59,525 nucleotides of DNA from JACMMS01 sp043772865 (GCA_043772865.1 JAYVFU010000010.1:1-59525), one strand, 5' to 3'; shown: positions 1 to 9,447, numbered from the stretch's first letter. Numbers and translations: made by a program. Notes: a model not told the origin generated them from the letters alone.

Positions 1-1005
1 GACAGTGCCGGGGCGTATGCGCGCATATGGACCAATGCGTGCGTTTTCACCTATTCTCGCCTCTACAATATGTGTGTAAGGCGCAATAACAGTGCCTGCC
101 GCAATTACAGCGTCTTTAATGACACAATAAGCACCAATTTTCACACCTTCGCCTAGGCTCACATTGTCTTCAAATACGCATCCCACATCAATTTCTACAT
201 CTTTTGCTACTGTTAATTGCCCACGTACATCAATTCTTGCTGGGTCTGCCAAAGTCACACCTTGTTTAAGCAAGGCCTGTGCATAGCGTGTTTGATATAT
301 ACGTTCAATCTGTGCTAAATCTAGTTTAGAGTTAATACCGGTTACCGACCACTCATCCTTACTCAATTTAGCATTAACTTCAATCTCATCCTGCACAGCA
401 AAACATATAATATCGGTTAAATAATATTCGTTTTGTGCATTATTGTTTTGCAGACGCTCTAGCCAATTATTTAAATAGCTATTGGGCATAGCCATCATGC
501 CAGTATTGACTTCATTTATTGTGCGTTGCTCTGCTGTAGCATCTTTATGTTCCACAATAGCAATGACTTCATTGGCTACGTTACGTAAAATGCGCCCATA
601 ACCAGTTGGATCTGTTTTAGTAAAAGAGAGTAGGGTAAGTGATTGTTTTGATTGAGCTAATAATTCTTGGCAAATGCTAGCATCAACCAGAGGGACATCA
701 CCTAATAAAATCAAGGTTGTTGCGTCATCATCTAAAAATGGTAATGCTTGTTGTACAGCATGGCCTGTACCCAACTGTTCGAGTTGTTCTACCCATACTA
801 GATTTTCATGTTTAAAAGCCTGCTTCACCTGCTCGCTACCATAGCCAACAACTACAATAATTTTATCGGCACTCAGTTTTTTTGCGCAGCTAATAACATG
901 TTGCAAAATAGGTTGTCCAGCAACCTCATGCAAAACCTTAGGCTTATTGGAAAACATGCGCGTGCCTTTGCCCGCAGCAAGTATCACAACATTAAGTTTA
1001 TTCAT
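1..1005 (-). CDS. glmU: GlmU (bifunctional GlcNAc-1-P uridyltransferase / GlcN-1-P acetyltransferase), 3' end off the window
   Basis: Makes UDP-GlcNAc for peptidoglycan and lipopolysaccharide in the cytoplasm. Reading the minus strand from the ATG at 1003-1005 gives 335 codons running open to the left edge; the family is about 455 residues, so roughly the last 120 are missing. The nucleotidyltransferase signature LAAGKGTRM is at residues 9-17, GDVPLVD near residue 100, and left-handed beta-helix hexapeptide repeats start near residue 250 (for example ARIGPYARIRPGT at the edge). It lies downstream of the ATP synthase operon but is separated from atpC by a strong terminator, so it probably has its own promoter. 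The identity is secure; only the C-terminal acetyltransferase active site cannot be seen. Confidence 0.95.
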   Translation of the reverse strand, partial: MNKLNVVILAAGKGTRMFSNKPKVLHEVAGQPILQHVISCAKKLSADKIIVVVGYGSEQVKQAFKHENLVWVEQLEQLGTGHAVQQALPFLDDDATTLILLGDVPLVDASICQELLAQSKQSLTLLSFTKTDPTGYGRILRNVANEVIAIVEHKDATAEQRTINEVNTGMMAMPNSYLNNWLERLQNNNAQNEYYLTDIICFAVQDEIEVNAKLSKDEWSVTGINSKLDLAQIERIYQTRYAQALLKQGVTLADPARIDVRGQLTVAKDVEIDVGCVFEDNVSLGEGVKIGAYCVIKDAVIAAGTVIAPYTHIVEARIGENARIGPYARIRPGTV

Positions 1006-1050
1006 TTCGCCACTTTTACTTTATAAACCATACTTTAAAAGTATAAACAA

Positions 1051-1075
1051 AAAAGGCAGCTAATAGCTGCCTTTT
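1051..1075 (-). terminator. Rho-independent terminator of the ATP synthase operon
   Basis: Near-perfect inverted repeat with arms AAAAGGCAGCTA and TAGCTGCCTTTT, lying 26 bases after the atpC stop on the minus strand and followed by a T run in that direction. It separates the atp operon from glmU. Confidence 0.85.
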
Positions 1076-1101
1076 CAATATTTGCTAACCATAGCTCACA
1101 A

Positions 1102-1527
1102 TTAATGGATATTTTTACGCAATTTCTGGATCATCTGAATCTGTGCTACTGCTTCTGCAAGTTCAGCTTGCGCTTTTGCATAATCAATATCAGATGTTCT
1201 GTTTCTCATTGCTTCTTCAGCAGCTTCTTTAGCTTGAATAGCTTTCGCTTCATCTAAATCTGCACCACGTACAGCCGTATCAGCTAATACAGTTACTAAG
1301 CCAGGCTGTACTTCTAAGATACCACCAGAAATGTAAATGTGCTGTTCTTCTGCTTCATTAGCCACTTTAATACGCAACGAACCTGCTTTAACTGTAGTTA
1401 TCATCGGCGCATGATGTGGGTAAATACCCACTTCACCTGCCGCAGCTGGAGCCACCACAAATTCTGCTTCACCAGAAAATATAGAAGCTTCAGCACTTAC
1501 CACATCAATATGTACTGTATTTGCCAT
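1102..1527 (-). CDS. atpC: ATP synthase F1 subunit epsilon
   Basis: Central-stalk subunit of the F1 sector; couples rotation to catalysis and inhibits ATP hydrolysis through its C-terminal helices. The 141 residues match the usual length. The N-terminal beta-sandwich (VHIDVVSAEASIFSGEAEFV, then GEVGIYPHHAPMITT) and the C-terminal helical hairpin rich in Ala, Glu and Arg are both present. It is the last gene of the operon, 47 bases after atpD and just before the operon terminator. Start is the ATG at 1525-1527. Nothing unusual is seen. Confidence 0.97.
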   Translation of the reverse strand: MANTVHIDVVSAEASIFSGEAEFVVAPAAAGEVGIYPHHAPMITTVKAGSLRIKVANEAEEQHIYISGGILEVQPGLVTVLADTAVRGADLDEAKAIQAKEAAEEAMRNRTSDIDYAKAQAELAEAVAQIQMIQKLRKNIH

Positions 1528-1574
1528 TTTAATTCCTATGCTTTTAACTAAAAACTAACCTCTAATAAATAGCA

Positions 1575-3002
1575 CTAGTTTAAAGTTTTCGCCTTTTCAA
1601 CAGCCTCTTCAATACCACCTACCATGTAGAAAGCTTGCTCTGGCAAATGGTCATACTCGCCATTTACAATGGCTTTGAAGCCTTTAATTGTTTCTTTTAG
1701 TGGTACATATTTACCTGGCGCACCAGTAAATACTTCAGCTACGTGAAAAGGCTGTGACAAGAAACGTTGGATTTTACGTGCGCGGCTCACGGCTAGTTTA
1801 TCTTCTGGTGATAACTCATCCATACCCAAAATCGCAATAATGTCGCGTAATTCTTTGTAGCGTTGTAGCGTTGTTTGCACAGAACGCGCAACCGCATAAT
1901 GCTCTTCACCAACCACTAATGGATCTAATTGGCGTGATGATGAATCTAGCGGATCTACCGCTGGGTAAATACCAAGTGAAGCAATATCACGAGAAAGAAC
2001 AACAGTAGAATCCAAATGTTGGAATGTTGTTGCTGGTGATGGATCGGTCAAGTCATCCGCTGGTACGTAAACCGCTTGGATAGAAGTAATAGAACCTACT
2101 TTAGTTGAAGTAATACGCTCTTGTAAACGACCCATTTCGTCAGCTAGGGTAGGTTGGTAACCTACAGCGGATGGCATACGACCTAACAATGCAGATACTT
2201 CAGTACCTGCTAAAGTATAACGATAGATATTATCTACAAAGAATAAAATATCACGGCCTTCATCACGGAATTTTTCAGCCATGGTTAAACCAGATAAAGC
2301 TACACGTAAACGGTTGCCCGGTGGTTCGTTCATTTGGCCGAACACCATGGCTACTTTTGATTCTTTCATGTTATCTAATTTGATAACGCCAGCTTCTGCC
2401 ATCTCGTGATAGAAATCGTTACCTTCACGAGTACGTTCGCCTACGCCTGCAAATACTGATAAACCAGCGTGTTGTTTAGCGATGTTATTGATTAACTCAA
2501 GCATGTTAACGGTTTTACCTACACCTGCACCACCGAACAAACCTACTTTACCGCCTTTAGCAAATGGGCAAACCAAGTCAATCACTTTAATACCTGTTTC
2601 TAGCAAATCCACAGAAGGCGAGAGCTCTTCAAAGCTAGGTGCCTTTTGGTGAATTGAACGACGCTCATCACACTCGATAGGACCTGCCTCATCAATAGGG
2701 CGACCTAACACGTCCATAATGCGACCCAAAGTACCTACGCCCACTGGTACAGTAATTTGGCTACCTGTAGCTCTAAAAGGTGTGCCGCGCGCTAAACCAT
2801 CAGATGAACCCATGGCAATCGTACGTACAATACCGTCGCCAAGTTGTTGCTGCACTTCAAGCGTTAAACCAGCTTCGGCTTTAGAAGTTGCATCATCAAT
2901 AATTAACGCGTCATACACTTTAGGCATTTGATCACGTGGAAACTCGACGTCAACTACAGCGCCAATACATTGAACTACTTTACCGATACTTACATTTGCC
3001 AT
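1575..3002 (-). CDS. atpD: ATP synthase F1 subunit beta (catalytic)
   Basis: Catalytic nucleotide-binding subunit of F1. The 475 residues include the P-loop GGAGVGKT at 157-164, the catalytic glutamate in GERTREGNDFYHEM, and the conserved IYRYTLAGTEVSALLGRMPS segment typical of betaproteobacteria. Full length, no disruption. It sits between atpG and atpC in canonical operon order, with a 68-base gap after atpG. The Met at residue 1 is preceded by a poor Shine-Dalgarno (AGGAAAAAAA), but the start agrees with family length. Confidence 0.98.
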   Translation of the reverse strand: MANVSIGKVVQCIGAVVDVEFPRDQMPKVYDALIIDDATSKAEAGLTLEVQQQLGDGIVRTIAMGSSDGLARGTPFRATGSQITVPVGVGTLGRIMDVLGRPIDEAGPIECDERRSIHQKAPSFEELSPSVDLLETGIKVIDLVCPFAKGGKVGLFGGAGVGKTVNMLELINNIAKQHAGLSVFAGVGERTREGNDFYHEMAEAGVIKLDNMKESKVAMVFGQMNEPPGNRLRVALSGLTMAEKFRDEGRDILFFVDNIYRYTLAGTEVSALLGRMPSAVGYQPTLADEMGRLQERITSTKVGSITSIQAVYVPADDLTDPSPATTFQHLDSTVVLSRDIASLGIYPAVDPLDSSSRQLDPLVVGEEHYAVARSVQTTLQRYKELRDIIAILGMDELSPEDKLAVSRARKIQRFLSQPFHVAEVFTGAPGKYVPLKETIKGFKAIVNGEYDHLPEQAFYMVGGIEEAVEKAKTLN

Positions 3003-3070
3003 TTTTTTTCCTAACTCAATATTTAGTCAGATACTTTAATAAAATTCTTTAATTACTAGATACTTTAAAC

Positions 3071-3937
3071 CTAAGCCACCGCTGCGGCTCCGCCAACTAT
3101 CTCTGAAATTTCTTTCGTGATCGCGGCTTGACGAGCCTTGTTGTAAACCAGTTTCAAATCACCAATCACTTCTTTAGCATTATCAGAAGCTGACTTCATC
3201 GCTACCATACGTGATGATTGTTCTGATGCCATATTTTCAGCTACTGCGTTGTAAACTAATGATTCGATATAACGCATCATTAAACTATCAATCACAGGCT
3301 TTGCTTCTGGCTCGTAAATGTAATCCCAATGACCATTTGAGCTACCAAGTGTTTCACCACTTAATGGCAACAACTGCACCATCGCAGGTTCTTGCTTCAT
3401 GGTGTTAATAAACTTGGTGTGGCAAATAAACAATTGGTCAATCTCACCAGCTGTGTAAGCATCTAGCATGACTTTTATTGTACCAATTAGTTTTTCCAAA
3501 TGTGGTACATCACCCAAACCAATAATGTTTGAGCGGACATTTGCACCGACACGGTTCATAAAGCCTAAGCCTTTATTACCAATCGCTGACACTTGAATGC
3601 CTTTGCCTTCCGCTTCCCAAGTTTTCATCTGGTTAACAGATAAACGCAACATATTGGTGTTTAAGCCACCACATAAACCTTTATCAGAACTCACCACAAT
3701 TAAACCGACATTTTTTACAACATCACGTTTAATTAAAAACGGATGTTTATATTCAGCTTGTGCATGTGATAAATGCGCTGCCACATTGCGTATTTTTTCA
3801 GCATACGGACGGCTAGCACGCATTCTTTCTTGCGCTTTACGCATTTTAGAAGCTGCAACCATTTCCATCGCCTTGGTGATTTTGCGGGTATTTTCTACCG
3901 ACTTAATCTTGGTTCTAATCTCTTTACTACCAGCCAT
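3071..3937 (-). CDS. atpG: ATP synthase F1 subunit gamma
   Basis: Rotor shaft of F1. 288 residues, the usual size. The N-terminal helix MAGSKEIRTKIKSVENTRKI with KAMEMVAASKMRKAQ is the classic gamma signature, SDKGLCGGLN is the conserved central motif, and the C-terminal helix (SDNAKEVIGDLKLVYNKARQ, then ITKEISEIVGGA) is intact. It is placed between atpA and atpD, with 32 bases to atpA. Nothing unusual is seen. Confidence 0.98.
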   Translation of the reverse strand: MAGSKEIRTKIKSVENTRKITKAMEMVAASKMRKAQERMRASRPYAEKIRNVAAHLSHAQAEYKHPFLIKRDVVKNVGLIVVSSDKGLCGGLNTNMLRLSVNQMKTWEAEGKGIQVSAIGNKGLGFMNRVGANVRSNIIGLGDVPHLEKLIGTIKVMLDAYTAGEIDQLFICHTKFINTMKQEPAMVQLLPLSGETLGSSNGHWDYIYEPEAKPVIDSLMMRYIESLVYNAVAENMASEQSSRMVAMKSASDNAKEVIGDLKLVYNKARQAAITKEISEIVGGAAAVA

Positions 3938-3969
3938 TTTTAATCCTAAAAGTGATTGAGTGTCCGCAA

Positions 3970-5511
3970 TTAGTAAGCATTAGTTGCTTTAAAGTCTACA
4001 ATTGCAGCTTCAAGCGCTTTTTCATTATCACCACTTAAGTCTTTGCTAGATTCAATGGCATCTGCTAAAGCTTTATATTTAGAACCAATAAAGCCATGTA
4101 ATGCACCTTCAAAAGCTAATACCTTATTCGTTGGCACATCATCAAAGTGACCTTTATTTGCTGCGAACAACGAAATTGCCATATTTGATACGCTTAATGG
4201 TGCGTATTGCGCTTGTTTCATCAACTCAGTAAACATACGGCCGCGATCTAATTGTTTACGTGTTGCTTCATCCAAATCAGACGCAAACTGCGCGAAAGCT
4301 GCTAATTCACGATATTGCGCTAATGCCAAACGTACACCACCACCTAATTTTTTAATGACTTTAGTTTGTGCTGCACCACCCACGCGAGATACTGAAATAC
4401 CTGCGTTGATTGCTGGACGAATACCCGCATTGAACAAATCAGATTCCAAGAAAATTTGACCATCAGTGATTGAGATCACGTTAGTTGGCACAAATGCAGA
4501 AACGTCACCCGCTGCTGTTTCAATCACTGGCAATGCTGTGAGTGAACCAGTTTTACCTTTGACTGCACCATTAGTGAATTTCTCTACATACTCTTCGTTA
4601 ACACGCGCTGCACGCTCTAATAAACGTGAGTGAATGTAGAATACATCGCCTGGGTAAGCTTCACGACCAGGTGGACGGCGTAATAACAATGAAATTTGAC
4701 GGTAAGCAATCGCTTGTTTAGTCAAGTCATCATAAACGATTAACGCATCTTCACCGCGGTCACGGAAGTATTCACCCATGGTACAACCAGCGTATGGTGC
4801 TAAGAATTGGAGGGCTGCTGAGTCAGACGCTGCTGCTGCAACAACAATGGTGTATGCCATCGCGCCGTTTTCTTCTAATTTACGTACCACGTTAGCGATA
4901 GTAGAGGCTTTTTGGCCAATCGCAACATAGATACAGGTCATACTTTGACCTTTTTGATTAATGATGGCATCAATCGCTACGGCTGTTTTACCTGTCTGAC
5001 GGTCACCAATAATTAACTCACGTTGACCACGACCCACTGGTACCATTGAGTCAACTGATTTCAAACCTGTTTGCACAGGTTGTGAAACTGATTTACGTGC
5101 AATCACGCCGGGAGCTACTTTTTCAATCTTATCTGTCATTTTTGCATTAACAGGACCTTTGCCATCGATAGGCTGACCTAATGCGTTCACAACACGGCCA
5201 ATCAACTCTGGACCCACTGGCACTTCCAAAATACGACCTGTACATTTTACAGTATCGCCTTCAGTAATATGTTCATAATCACCTAGTACCACAGCACCCA
5301 CTGAATCACGCTCAAGATTAAGTGCTAAACCAAACGTATTACCAGGGAATTCGACCATCTCACCTGCCATGACGTTTGAAAGACCGTGAATACGCACGAT
5401 ACCATCGGTTACTGAAATCACTGTACCTTGAGTACGCGCTTCAGCTGAGGTAGAAAAATTTTCTAATCTGCTTTTAATCAGTTCACTGATTTCTGATGTA
5501 GATAACTGCAT
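3970..5511 (-). CDS. atpA: ATP synthase F1 subunit alpha
   Basis: Non-catalytic nucleotide-binding subunit of F1. 513 residues, family-typical, with the P-loop GDRQTGKT at 169-176, the arginine-finger region SVSRVGGAAQ, and an intact C-terminal helical domain. A good Shine-Dalgarno (AGGAG) precedes the ATG at 5509-5511. The 142-base gap upstream, before atpH, is the longest inside the operon and carries a four-unit tandem repeat listed separately. Confidence 0.98.
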   Translation of the reverse strand: MQLSTSEISELIKSRLENFSTSAEARTQGTVISVTDGIVRIHGLSNVMAGEMVEFPGNTFGLALNLERDSVGAVVLGDYEHITEGDTVKCTGRILEVPVGPELIGRVVNALGQPIDGKGPVNAKMTDKIEKVAPGVIARKSVSQPVQTGLKSVDSMVPVGRGQRELIIGDRQTGKTAVAIDAIINQKGQSMTCIYVAIGQKASTIANVVRKLEENGAMAYTIVVAAAASDSAALQFLAPYAGCTMGEYFRDRGEDALIVYDDLTKQAIAYRQISLLLRRPPGREAYPGDVFYIHSRLLERAARVNEEYVEKFTNGAVKGKTGSLTALPVIETAAGDVSAFVPTNVISITDGQIFLESDLFNAGIRPAINAGISVSRVGGAAQTKVIKKLGGGVRLALAQYRELAAFAQFASDLDEATRKQLDRGRMFTELMKQAQYAPLSVSNMAISLFAANKGHFDDVPTNKVLAFEGALHGFIGSKYKALADAIESSKDLSGDNEKALEAAIVDFKATNAY

Positions 5512-5565
5512 GTGTGCTCCTAATAGTTTTCTTTGCCTGTGGCACTCAAGCCCACTGTGTTTTAA

Positions 5566-5625
5566 GTTTAATACCTAGAAATTTAATATCTAGAAATTCA
5601 ATACGTAGTAATTTAATACTTAAAC
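5566..5625. repeat. Four tandem copies of a degenerate 15-bp unit between atpH and atpA
   Basis: Read on the plus strand, four adjacent 15-bp units begin at 5566, 5581, 5596 and 5611. The shared pattern is roughly RTTYAATAYSTAGWA: units 1 and 2 differ at two positions and units 3 and 4 are more diverged. The array fills most of the atpH-atpA gap and contains no gene. It could be a decayed minisatellite, a protein-binding array or an mRNA spacer. Confidence 0.75.
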
Positions 5626-5653
5626 CAAATGCTAAATAAATTGCTATGCTTCA

Positions 5654-6190
5654 TTATGCAGTCAGCGTGTAGGCTAAGTTTTGTAATTGGCTTTTAACTG
5701 ATGCGTCTATCACGGTATCACCAACAATAATTTTCACGCCACCGATAAGTTCTGCGTCTACAGAAATCGTAGCATCTATCTTTTTACCGAACTTAGCTTC
5801 TAGTTTTTCAACTAATTGTTTGGTTTCTGCAGCACTTGGTTTAGCTGCCGCGATAATTTGTGCATCTAGCGTACCTTCATCCTGCGCTTTCAACTCTTCA
5901 AAAGAATAAGCAATAGCAGGCAAGATAGATAAACGACCGTATTCAATCAAAATCTTAATTAGATTTTGCCCATTTTCGTTCAGTTCATCGCCGCAGACTT
6001 TTAAAAAGCCCGTTTCCAATTCACTGCTCACTACTTTTGGGTCTTGAATGTAAGCACTCATCTGTACATCGCTTACAACCGCAGTTGCAAAGCTCAGCAT
6101 TTCAGACCATTTAGCCAAAGCATTCTGCTCTTTAGCTAATTTATAGCTAGCAACAGCATATGGTCTTGCAATGGTTGATATTTCAGCCAT
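5654..6190 (-). CDS. atpH: ATP synthase subunit delta (OSCP)
   Basis: Peripheral-stalk subunit that ties F1 alpha to the b dimer. 178 residues. The N-terminal helical domain begins with TIARPYAVASYKLAKEQ, matching the delta consensus (ARPYAxAxFxxA), and the C-terminal signature (VDAELIGGVKIIVGDTVIDA followed by SVKSQL) is characteristic. It sits 62 bases after atpF and 142 bases before atpA. Full length. Confidence 0.97.
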   Translation of the reverse strand: MAEISTIARPYAVASYKLAKEQNALAKWSEMLSFATAVVSDVQMSAYIQDPKVVSSELETGFLKVCGDELNENGQNLIKILIEYGRLSILPAIAYSFEELKAQDEGTLDAQIIAAAKPSAAETKQLVEKLEAKFGKKIDATISVDAELIGGVKIIVGDTVIDASVKSQLQNLAYTLTA

Positions 6191-6252
6191 GTTTATCCTG
6201 TCCTATTTTTACTTAAGTGCTAATCTTAAACTATGACGCTTAAAACTAACTT

Positions 6253-6723
6253 TTAAAGTTCAGCTGCCAATTGTGACAACATATCGCTGTGTGCTTTAGC
6301 ATCAATTTCTTTGCGCAAGATTTTTTCAGCGCCAGCAACAGCTAATGCTGATACTTGTGCACGTAAACCTTCTTTTGCGCGATTTACTTCTTGATCAATT
6401 TCTGCTTTAGCACCAGCTAAAATGCGGTCGCCTTCAGTTTTTGCATTGCCTTTAGCGTCTTCTACAATTTGTGTCGCGCGTTTTTCGGCTTGACCTATAA
6501 TTTCTGTAGCTTTTTGTTTTGCTTCGTTCAATGTAACTTCTGATTTTTTAGCAGCAACTTCTAATGCATTTCTACCATCAGCAGCAGCAGCCAAGCCATC
6601 GGCGATTTCTTTTTGACGCGTTTCAATCGCTTTTAATAGCGGCGGCCAAACAAATTTCACAGTGAACCAAATCAACACAGCAAACGCAATCGCTTGCGCG
6701 ATAAGTGTGAAGTTAATATTCAT
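6253..6723 (-). CDS. atpF: ATP synthase Fo subunit b
   Basis: Dimeric peripheral stalk of Fo-F1. 156 residues: one N-terminal transmembrane helix (about residues 5-27, FTLIAQAIAFAVLIWFTVKF), then a long charged Ala/Lys/Glu-rich coiled coil through the rest. Length and the WPPLLKAIETRQKEIADGL segment after the membrane helix are typical. It lies between atpE and atpH. No second b or b' gene is present, consistent with a homodimeric stalk. Confidence 0.97.
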   Translation of the reverse strand: MNINFTLIAQAIAFAVLIWFTVKFVWPPLLKAIETRQKEIADGLAAAADGRNALEVAAKKSEVTLNEAKQKATEIIGQAEKRATQIVEDAKGNAKTEGDRILAGAKAEIDQEVNRAKEGLRAQVSALAVAGAEKILRKEIDAKAHSDMLSQLAAEL

Positions 6724-6788
6724 ATTTGTCTCACATTTAAATATTTAGAATTTAGATTTTGTTAATAACAAGCAACAAATAAATCTAA

Positions 6789-7061
6789 TTACTTAACTAC
6801 AGCCAATAACGGGTTAGCAAATGCAAACATCATCGCTAAACCAACACCAATAATGAATGAAGCATCGATAAGACCTAAAAGTAAAAATACTTTAGCTTGT
6901 AATGCTGGGATCATTTCTGGTTGACGTGCAGCGCCTTCTAAAAAGCTAGCACACATAATACCAATACCGATACATGCACCAGCAGCACCTAAACCGATAA
7001 TAAGACCAATACCAACGCCAGTGTAAGCTTGAATCATTGCTAAAAATTGAACTGTTTCCAT
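6789..7061 (-). CDS. atpE: ATP synthase Fo subunit c
   Basis: Forms the proton-driven ring of Fo. 90 residues with two transmembrane hairpin helices and the polar loop GAARQPE (43-49). The essential carboxylate is Asp66 in GLIDASFIIGVGLA. The residues expected for sodium specificity are not evident, so a proton ring is inferred. It lies between atpB and atpF in the canonical order. Confidence 0.97.
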   Translation of the reverse strand: METVQFLAMIQAYTGVGIGLIIGLGAAGACIGIGIMCASFLEGAARQPEMIPALQAKVFLLLGLIDASFIIGVGLAMMFAFANPLLAVVK

Positions 7062-7146
7062 TTTTACTACCCTCTCAAGATTGAAAATTTTTACTACAAC
7101 TTAAATAATTACTGCTTAAAACTGTTAAAACCAACAACAAAACTAC

Positions 7147-7962
7147 TTAATGTGATTCGTGCGCCATTGCCAAATAAACGACTGTCAACATCATGAAGAT
7201 AAACGCTTGTAATGCAACGATCAGAATATGGAATATTGACCAGCCTGCACCTAATATTGCGCCGAAAATTGTGCCTGAAATACCAGTAGCCGCCCACATA
7301 CCCAATAATAAGAAAATTACTTCACCAGCATACATATTGCCAAAAAGTCGTAATGAGTGTGACAATGGCTTTGAAATATATTCGATTAAATTAAATAGGA
7401 AGTTGAGTGGTAGCACCCAAAATTTAGAACCAAATGGTGAGTAAAAAAGCTCGTGTATCCAGCCGCCGAAACCTTTTACTTTAATTGCGAAGAAAATCAT
7501 TAGAATCCACACAGCTAGCGCCAGTGCGAATGTTGTGTTGATGTCTGAAGTTGGGACTGCGCGCCACTTTTCAAAACCAATGGCATGCATACCTTTAGCA
7601 AAAATATCAACTGGTAAGAAGTCCATTGCATTCATGGCAAACACCCATAAAAATACGGTTAATGCAGTTGGAGCAATAAAACTATGGCGATCGCCGTGAA
7701 AAATATTTTTAACTTGATCATCAATAAAACTAAACACTAACTCTACAAACGCTTGGCCTTTACTTGGCACACCTGCTGTTGCTTTGCGTGCAACAAGCCA
7801 AATAAAACCCATGACTAACACGCCCAAAATTACCGACATGATAAACGTATCGATGTTTAACATCCAGAAGCTTCCGTCGCCTATTGGCTTAACGTTAAAG
7901 CTTAAGTGATGCGCAATATATTCTGACGGGGTAAGTACTTCAGTTGCGTGTTCTGTAGCCAT
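7147..7962 (-). CDS. atpB: ATP synthase Fo subunit a
   Basis: Stator channel subunit of Fo. 271 residues with several hydrophobic helices. The essential arginine lies in the conserved helix SLRLFGNMYAGEVIFLLL, and the final helix is rich in aromatic residues (LQAFIFMMLTVVYLAMAHE). The N-terminal HLSFN (residues 18-22) is typical of betaproteobacteria. It lies 66 bases after atpI and 85 bases before atpE. Confidence 0.97.
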   Translation of the reverse strand: MATEHATEVLTPSEYIAHHLSFNVKPIGDGSFWMLNIDTFIMSVILGVLVMGFIWLVARKATAGVPSKGQAFVELVFSFIDDQVKNIFHGDRHSFIAPTALTVFLWVFAMNAMDFLPVDIFAKGMHAIGFEKWRAVPTSDINTTFALALAVWILMIFFAIKVKGFGGWIHELFYSPFGSKFWVLPLNFLFNLIEYISKPLSHSLRLFGNMYAGEVIFLLLGMWAATGISGTIFGAILGAGWSIFHILIVALQAFIFMMLTVVYLAMAHESH

Positions 7963-8028
7963 AAATGTTCTTTAACTTTTTAGTAATCTAATTAAATTTT
8001 ATCTTTAAATAAGTGCTTAGTTTTGGCG

Positions 8029-8403
8029 CTAAATTTCATCTTTAAATTTAGATAAAGCTGCACCAGAAAACAGCGCTGCAGCCGCCAAACCAACAATTAG
8101 CGCAAATGGCACCAACTGTTTATATACTTTAAATGTTACAAACAATAGTACAAGAATACATAAAATCTTGACCGCTTCTGCTTTTAACAAATTGACCAAA
8201 ATTGCAGAAGCATCTTTTTTGTTTGCACTACGCTCTGCAATTCTAGATGCGATAAATGCGCTCAAAATAACAACACCTCCTCCAGCTAAAGCTGAAATCG
8301 CTGCGTGTAATCCTGAAATAAAAACAGCCAGAATAGCAACGGCTAATGTGGCAGTAGTTTGCACACGAAGCATTTTGCTAAAAACATTATCTTTATTTTC
8401 CAT
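8029..8403 (-). CDS. atpI: ATP synthase subunit I (assembly protein AtpI)
   Basis: Small hydrophobic protein encoded first in many atp operons; in studied bacteria AtpI assists c-ring assembly or magnesium supply and is not part of the finished enzyme. 124 residues with four predicted transmembrane segments (about 17-35, 37-55, 75-92, 97-115) and an LLKAEAVKILCILVLLF core typical of the family. Sequence conservation in this family is low, so the call rests on topology, size and its place as the first gene, directly before atpB. Confidence 0.85.
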   Translation of the reverse strand: MENKDNVFSKMLRVQTTATLAVAILAVFISGLHAAISALAGGGVVILSAFIASRIAERSANKKDASAILVNLLKAEAVKILCILVLLFVTFKVYKQLVPFALIVGLAAAALFSGAALSKFKDEI

Positions 8404-8478
8404 TTTTTTTCATTCCAATTAATCAACTTGCTTTACAACCAGTTGTGTAATTAAAAATGGGCTTTAGCAAAGTCCGCG

Positions 8479-8507
8479 ATTTTGAATTATTAAGCAAGTT
8501 TAGTCAA
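8479..8507 (-). promoter_or_regulatory. Candidate promoter of the ATP synthase operon
   Basis: On the minus strand, TTGACT (complement of 8502-8507) is followed after 17 bases by CAAAAT (complement of 8479-8484), a fair sigma-70 pair in the 118-base gap between parB and atpI. A prediction by eye; the -10 matches TATAAT at only four positions. Confidence 0.4.
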
Positions 8508-8521
8508 GCATAATGAGTGAC

Positions 8522-9418
8522 TTAGCGTTGCAATATGGCAATAATTTCATCCAACTGGTCTAAATTGGCATAATTTATTTTTAACGTGCCCGCGCCGTTC
8601 GTTTTTGCGTTAATCACAACGCTTGCTCCTATTTTGTCACTAAGCGCTTCTTGCAAATCCAAAACGTCACGATTAGCAGATGTTTTATGTGTTGGTTCAG
8701 ATGAGGTTTTCTTATTTTCCGGATTAAATGGTGCGGTTAATAGCGTTTTTTTAACTAAATTTTCCGCCTCACGCACTGTTAAATTATTTTGTATGACTTG
8801 TTCTGCCAGCATCACTTGTTGTGCACCCTGCACCCCAAGTAGGGCACGTGCATGCCCCATGTCAAGCTTACCGACCATCAATAAATCCTGCACTTGTATG
8901 CTTAAATTAAGCAAGCGCAGCAGATTGGTTACTGCAGTACGTGATTTACCCACAGCATCCGCAGCTTTTTCGTGCGTCATATCAAACTCATCAATTAAAC
9001 GCTTAATACCTTGCGCCTCTTCCAGTGGATTTAGATTTTCACGTTGAATGTTCTCAATCAATGCCATTGCCAGCGCGGCTTCATCAGCAATTTCACGCAC
9101 TAGCACTGGCACTTGGTCTAATCCAGCTATTTTGCTTGCGCGCCACCGGCGCTCACCAGCAATAATTTCATACTGCTCATCAAGCTGTCCAACAACCACT
9201 AATTGGCGTACTAGAATTGGTTGCATAATGCCTTGTGCCTTAATGCTAGCCGCTAAAGTTTGCAGTGCAGCCTCATCCATATAACTGCGTGGCTGGTATT
9301 TACCAGGCCGTAATTGCTCAACTTTTAACATGCGCAATGAGTCGGCTTCACCCACGCTACCCATGTCACCCGCAAGTAGAGAATCCAGCCCGCGACCTAG
9401 GCCTTTTAGTTTCACCAT
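8522..9418 (-). CDS. parB: Chromosome-partitioning protein ParB
   Basis: CTP-binding DNA clamp that loads at parS and spreads to form the segregation complex. 298 residues: N-terminal LGRGLDSLL tag that recruits ParA, the ParB/Srx CTP-binding domain with GERRWRA at 88-94 and ENIQRENLNPLEEA, a helix-turn-helix (MTHEKAADAVGKSRTAVTNLLRLL), and a C-terminal dimerisation domain ending LDEIIAILQR. It lies 29 bases after parA. Consensus and near-consensus parS sites lie at 12986, 14466 and 22514 in this window. Confidence 0.97.
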   Translation of the reverse strand: MVKLKGLGRGLDSLLAGDMGSVGEADSLRMLKVEQLRPGKYQPRSYMDEAALQTLAASIKAQGIMQPILVRQLVVVGQLDEQYEIIAGERRWRASKIAGLDQVPVLVREIADEAALAMALIENIQRENLNPLEEAQGIKRLIDEFDMTHEKAADAVGKSRTAVTNLLRLLNLSIQVQDLLMVGKLDMGHARALLGVQGAQQVMLAEQVIQNNLTVREAENLVKKTLLTAPFNPENKKTSSEPTHKTSANRDVLDLQEALSDKIGASVVINAKTNGAGTLKINYANLDQLDEIIAILQR

Positions 9419-9447
9419 ATTATTACTTGCCTCCCACTTTATCTGCT

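Noticed and set aside
1339..1551. 70-codon plus-strand frame opposite atpC
   Set aside because: Antisense shadow of atpC without ribosome site or motif.
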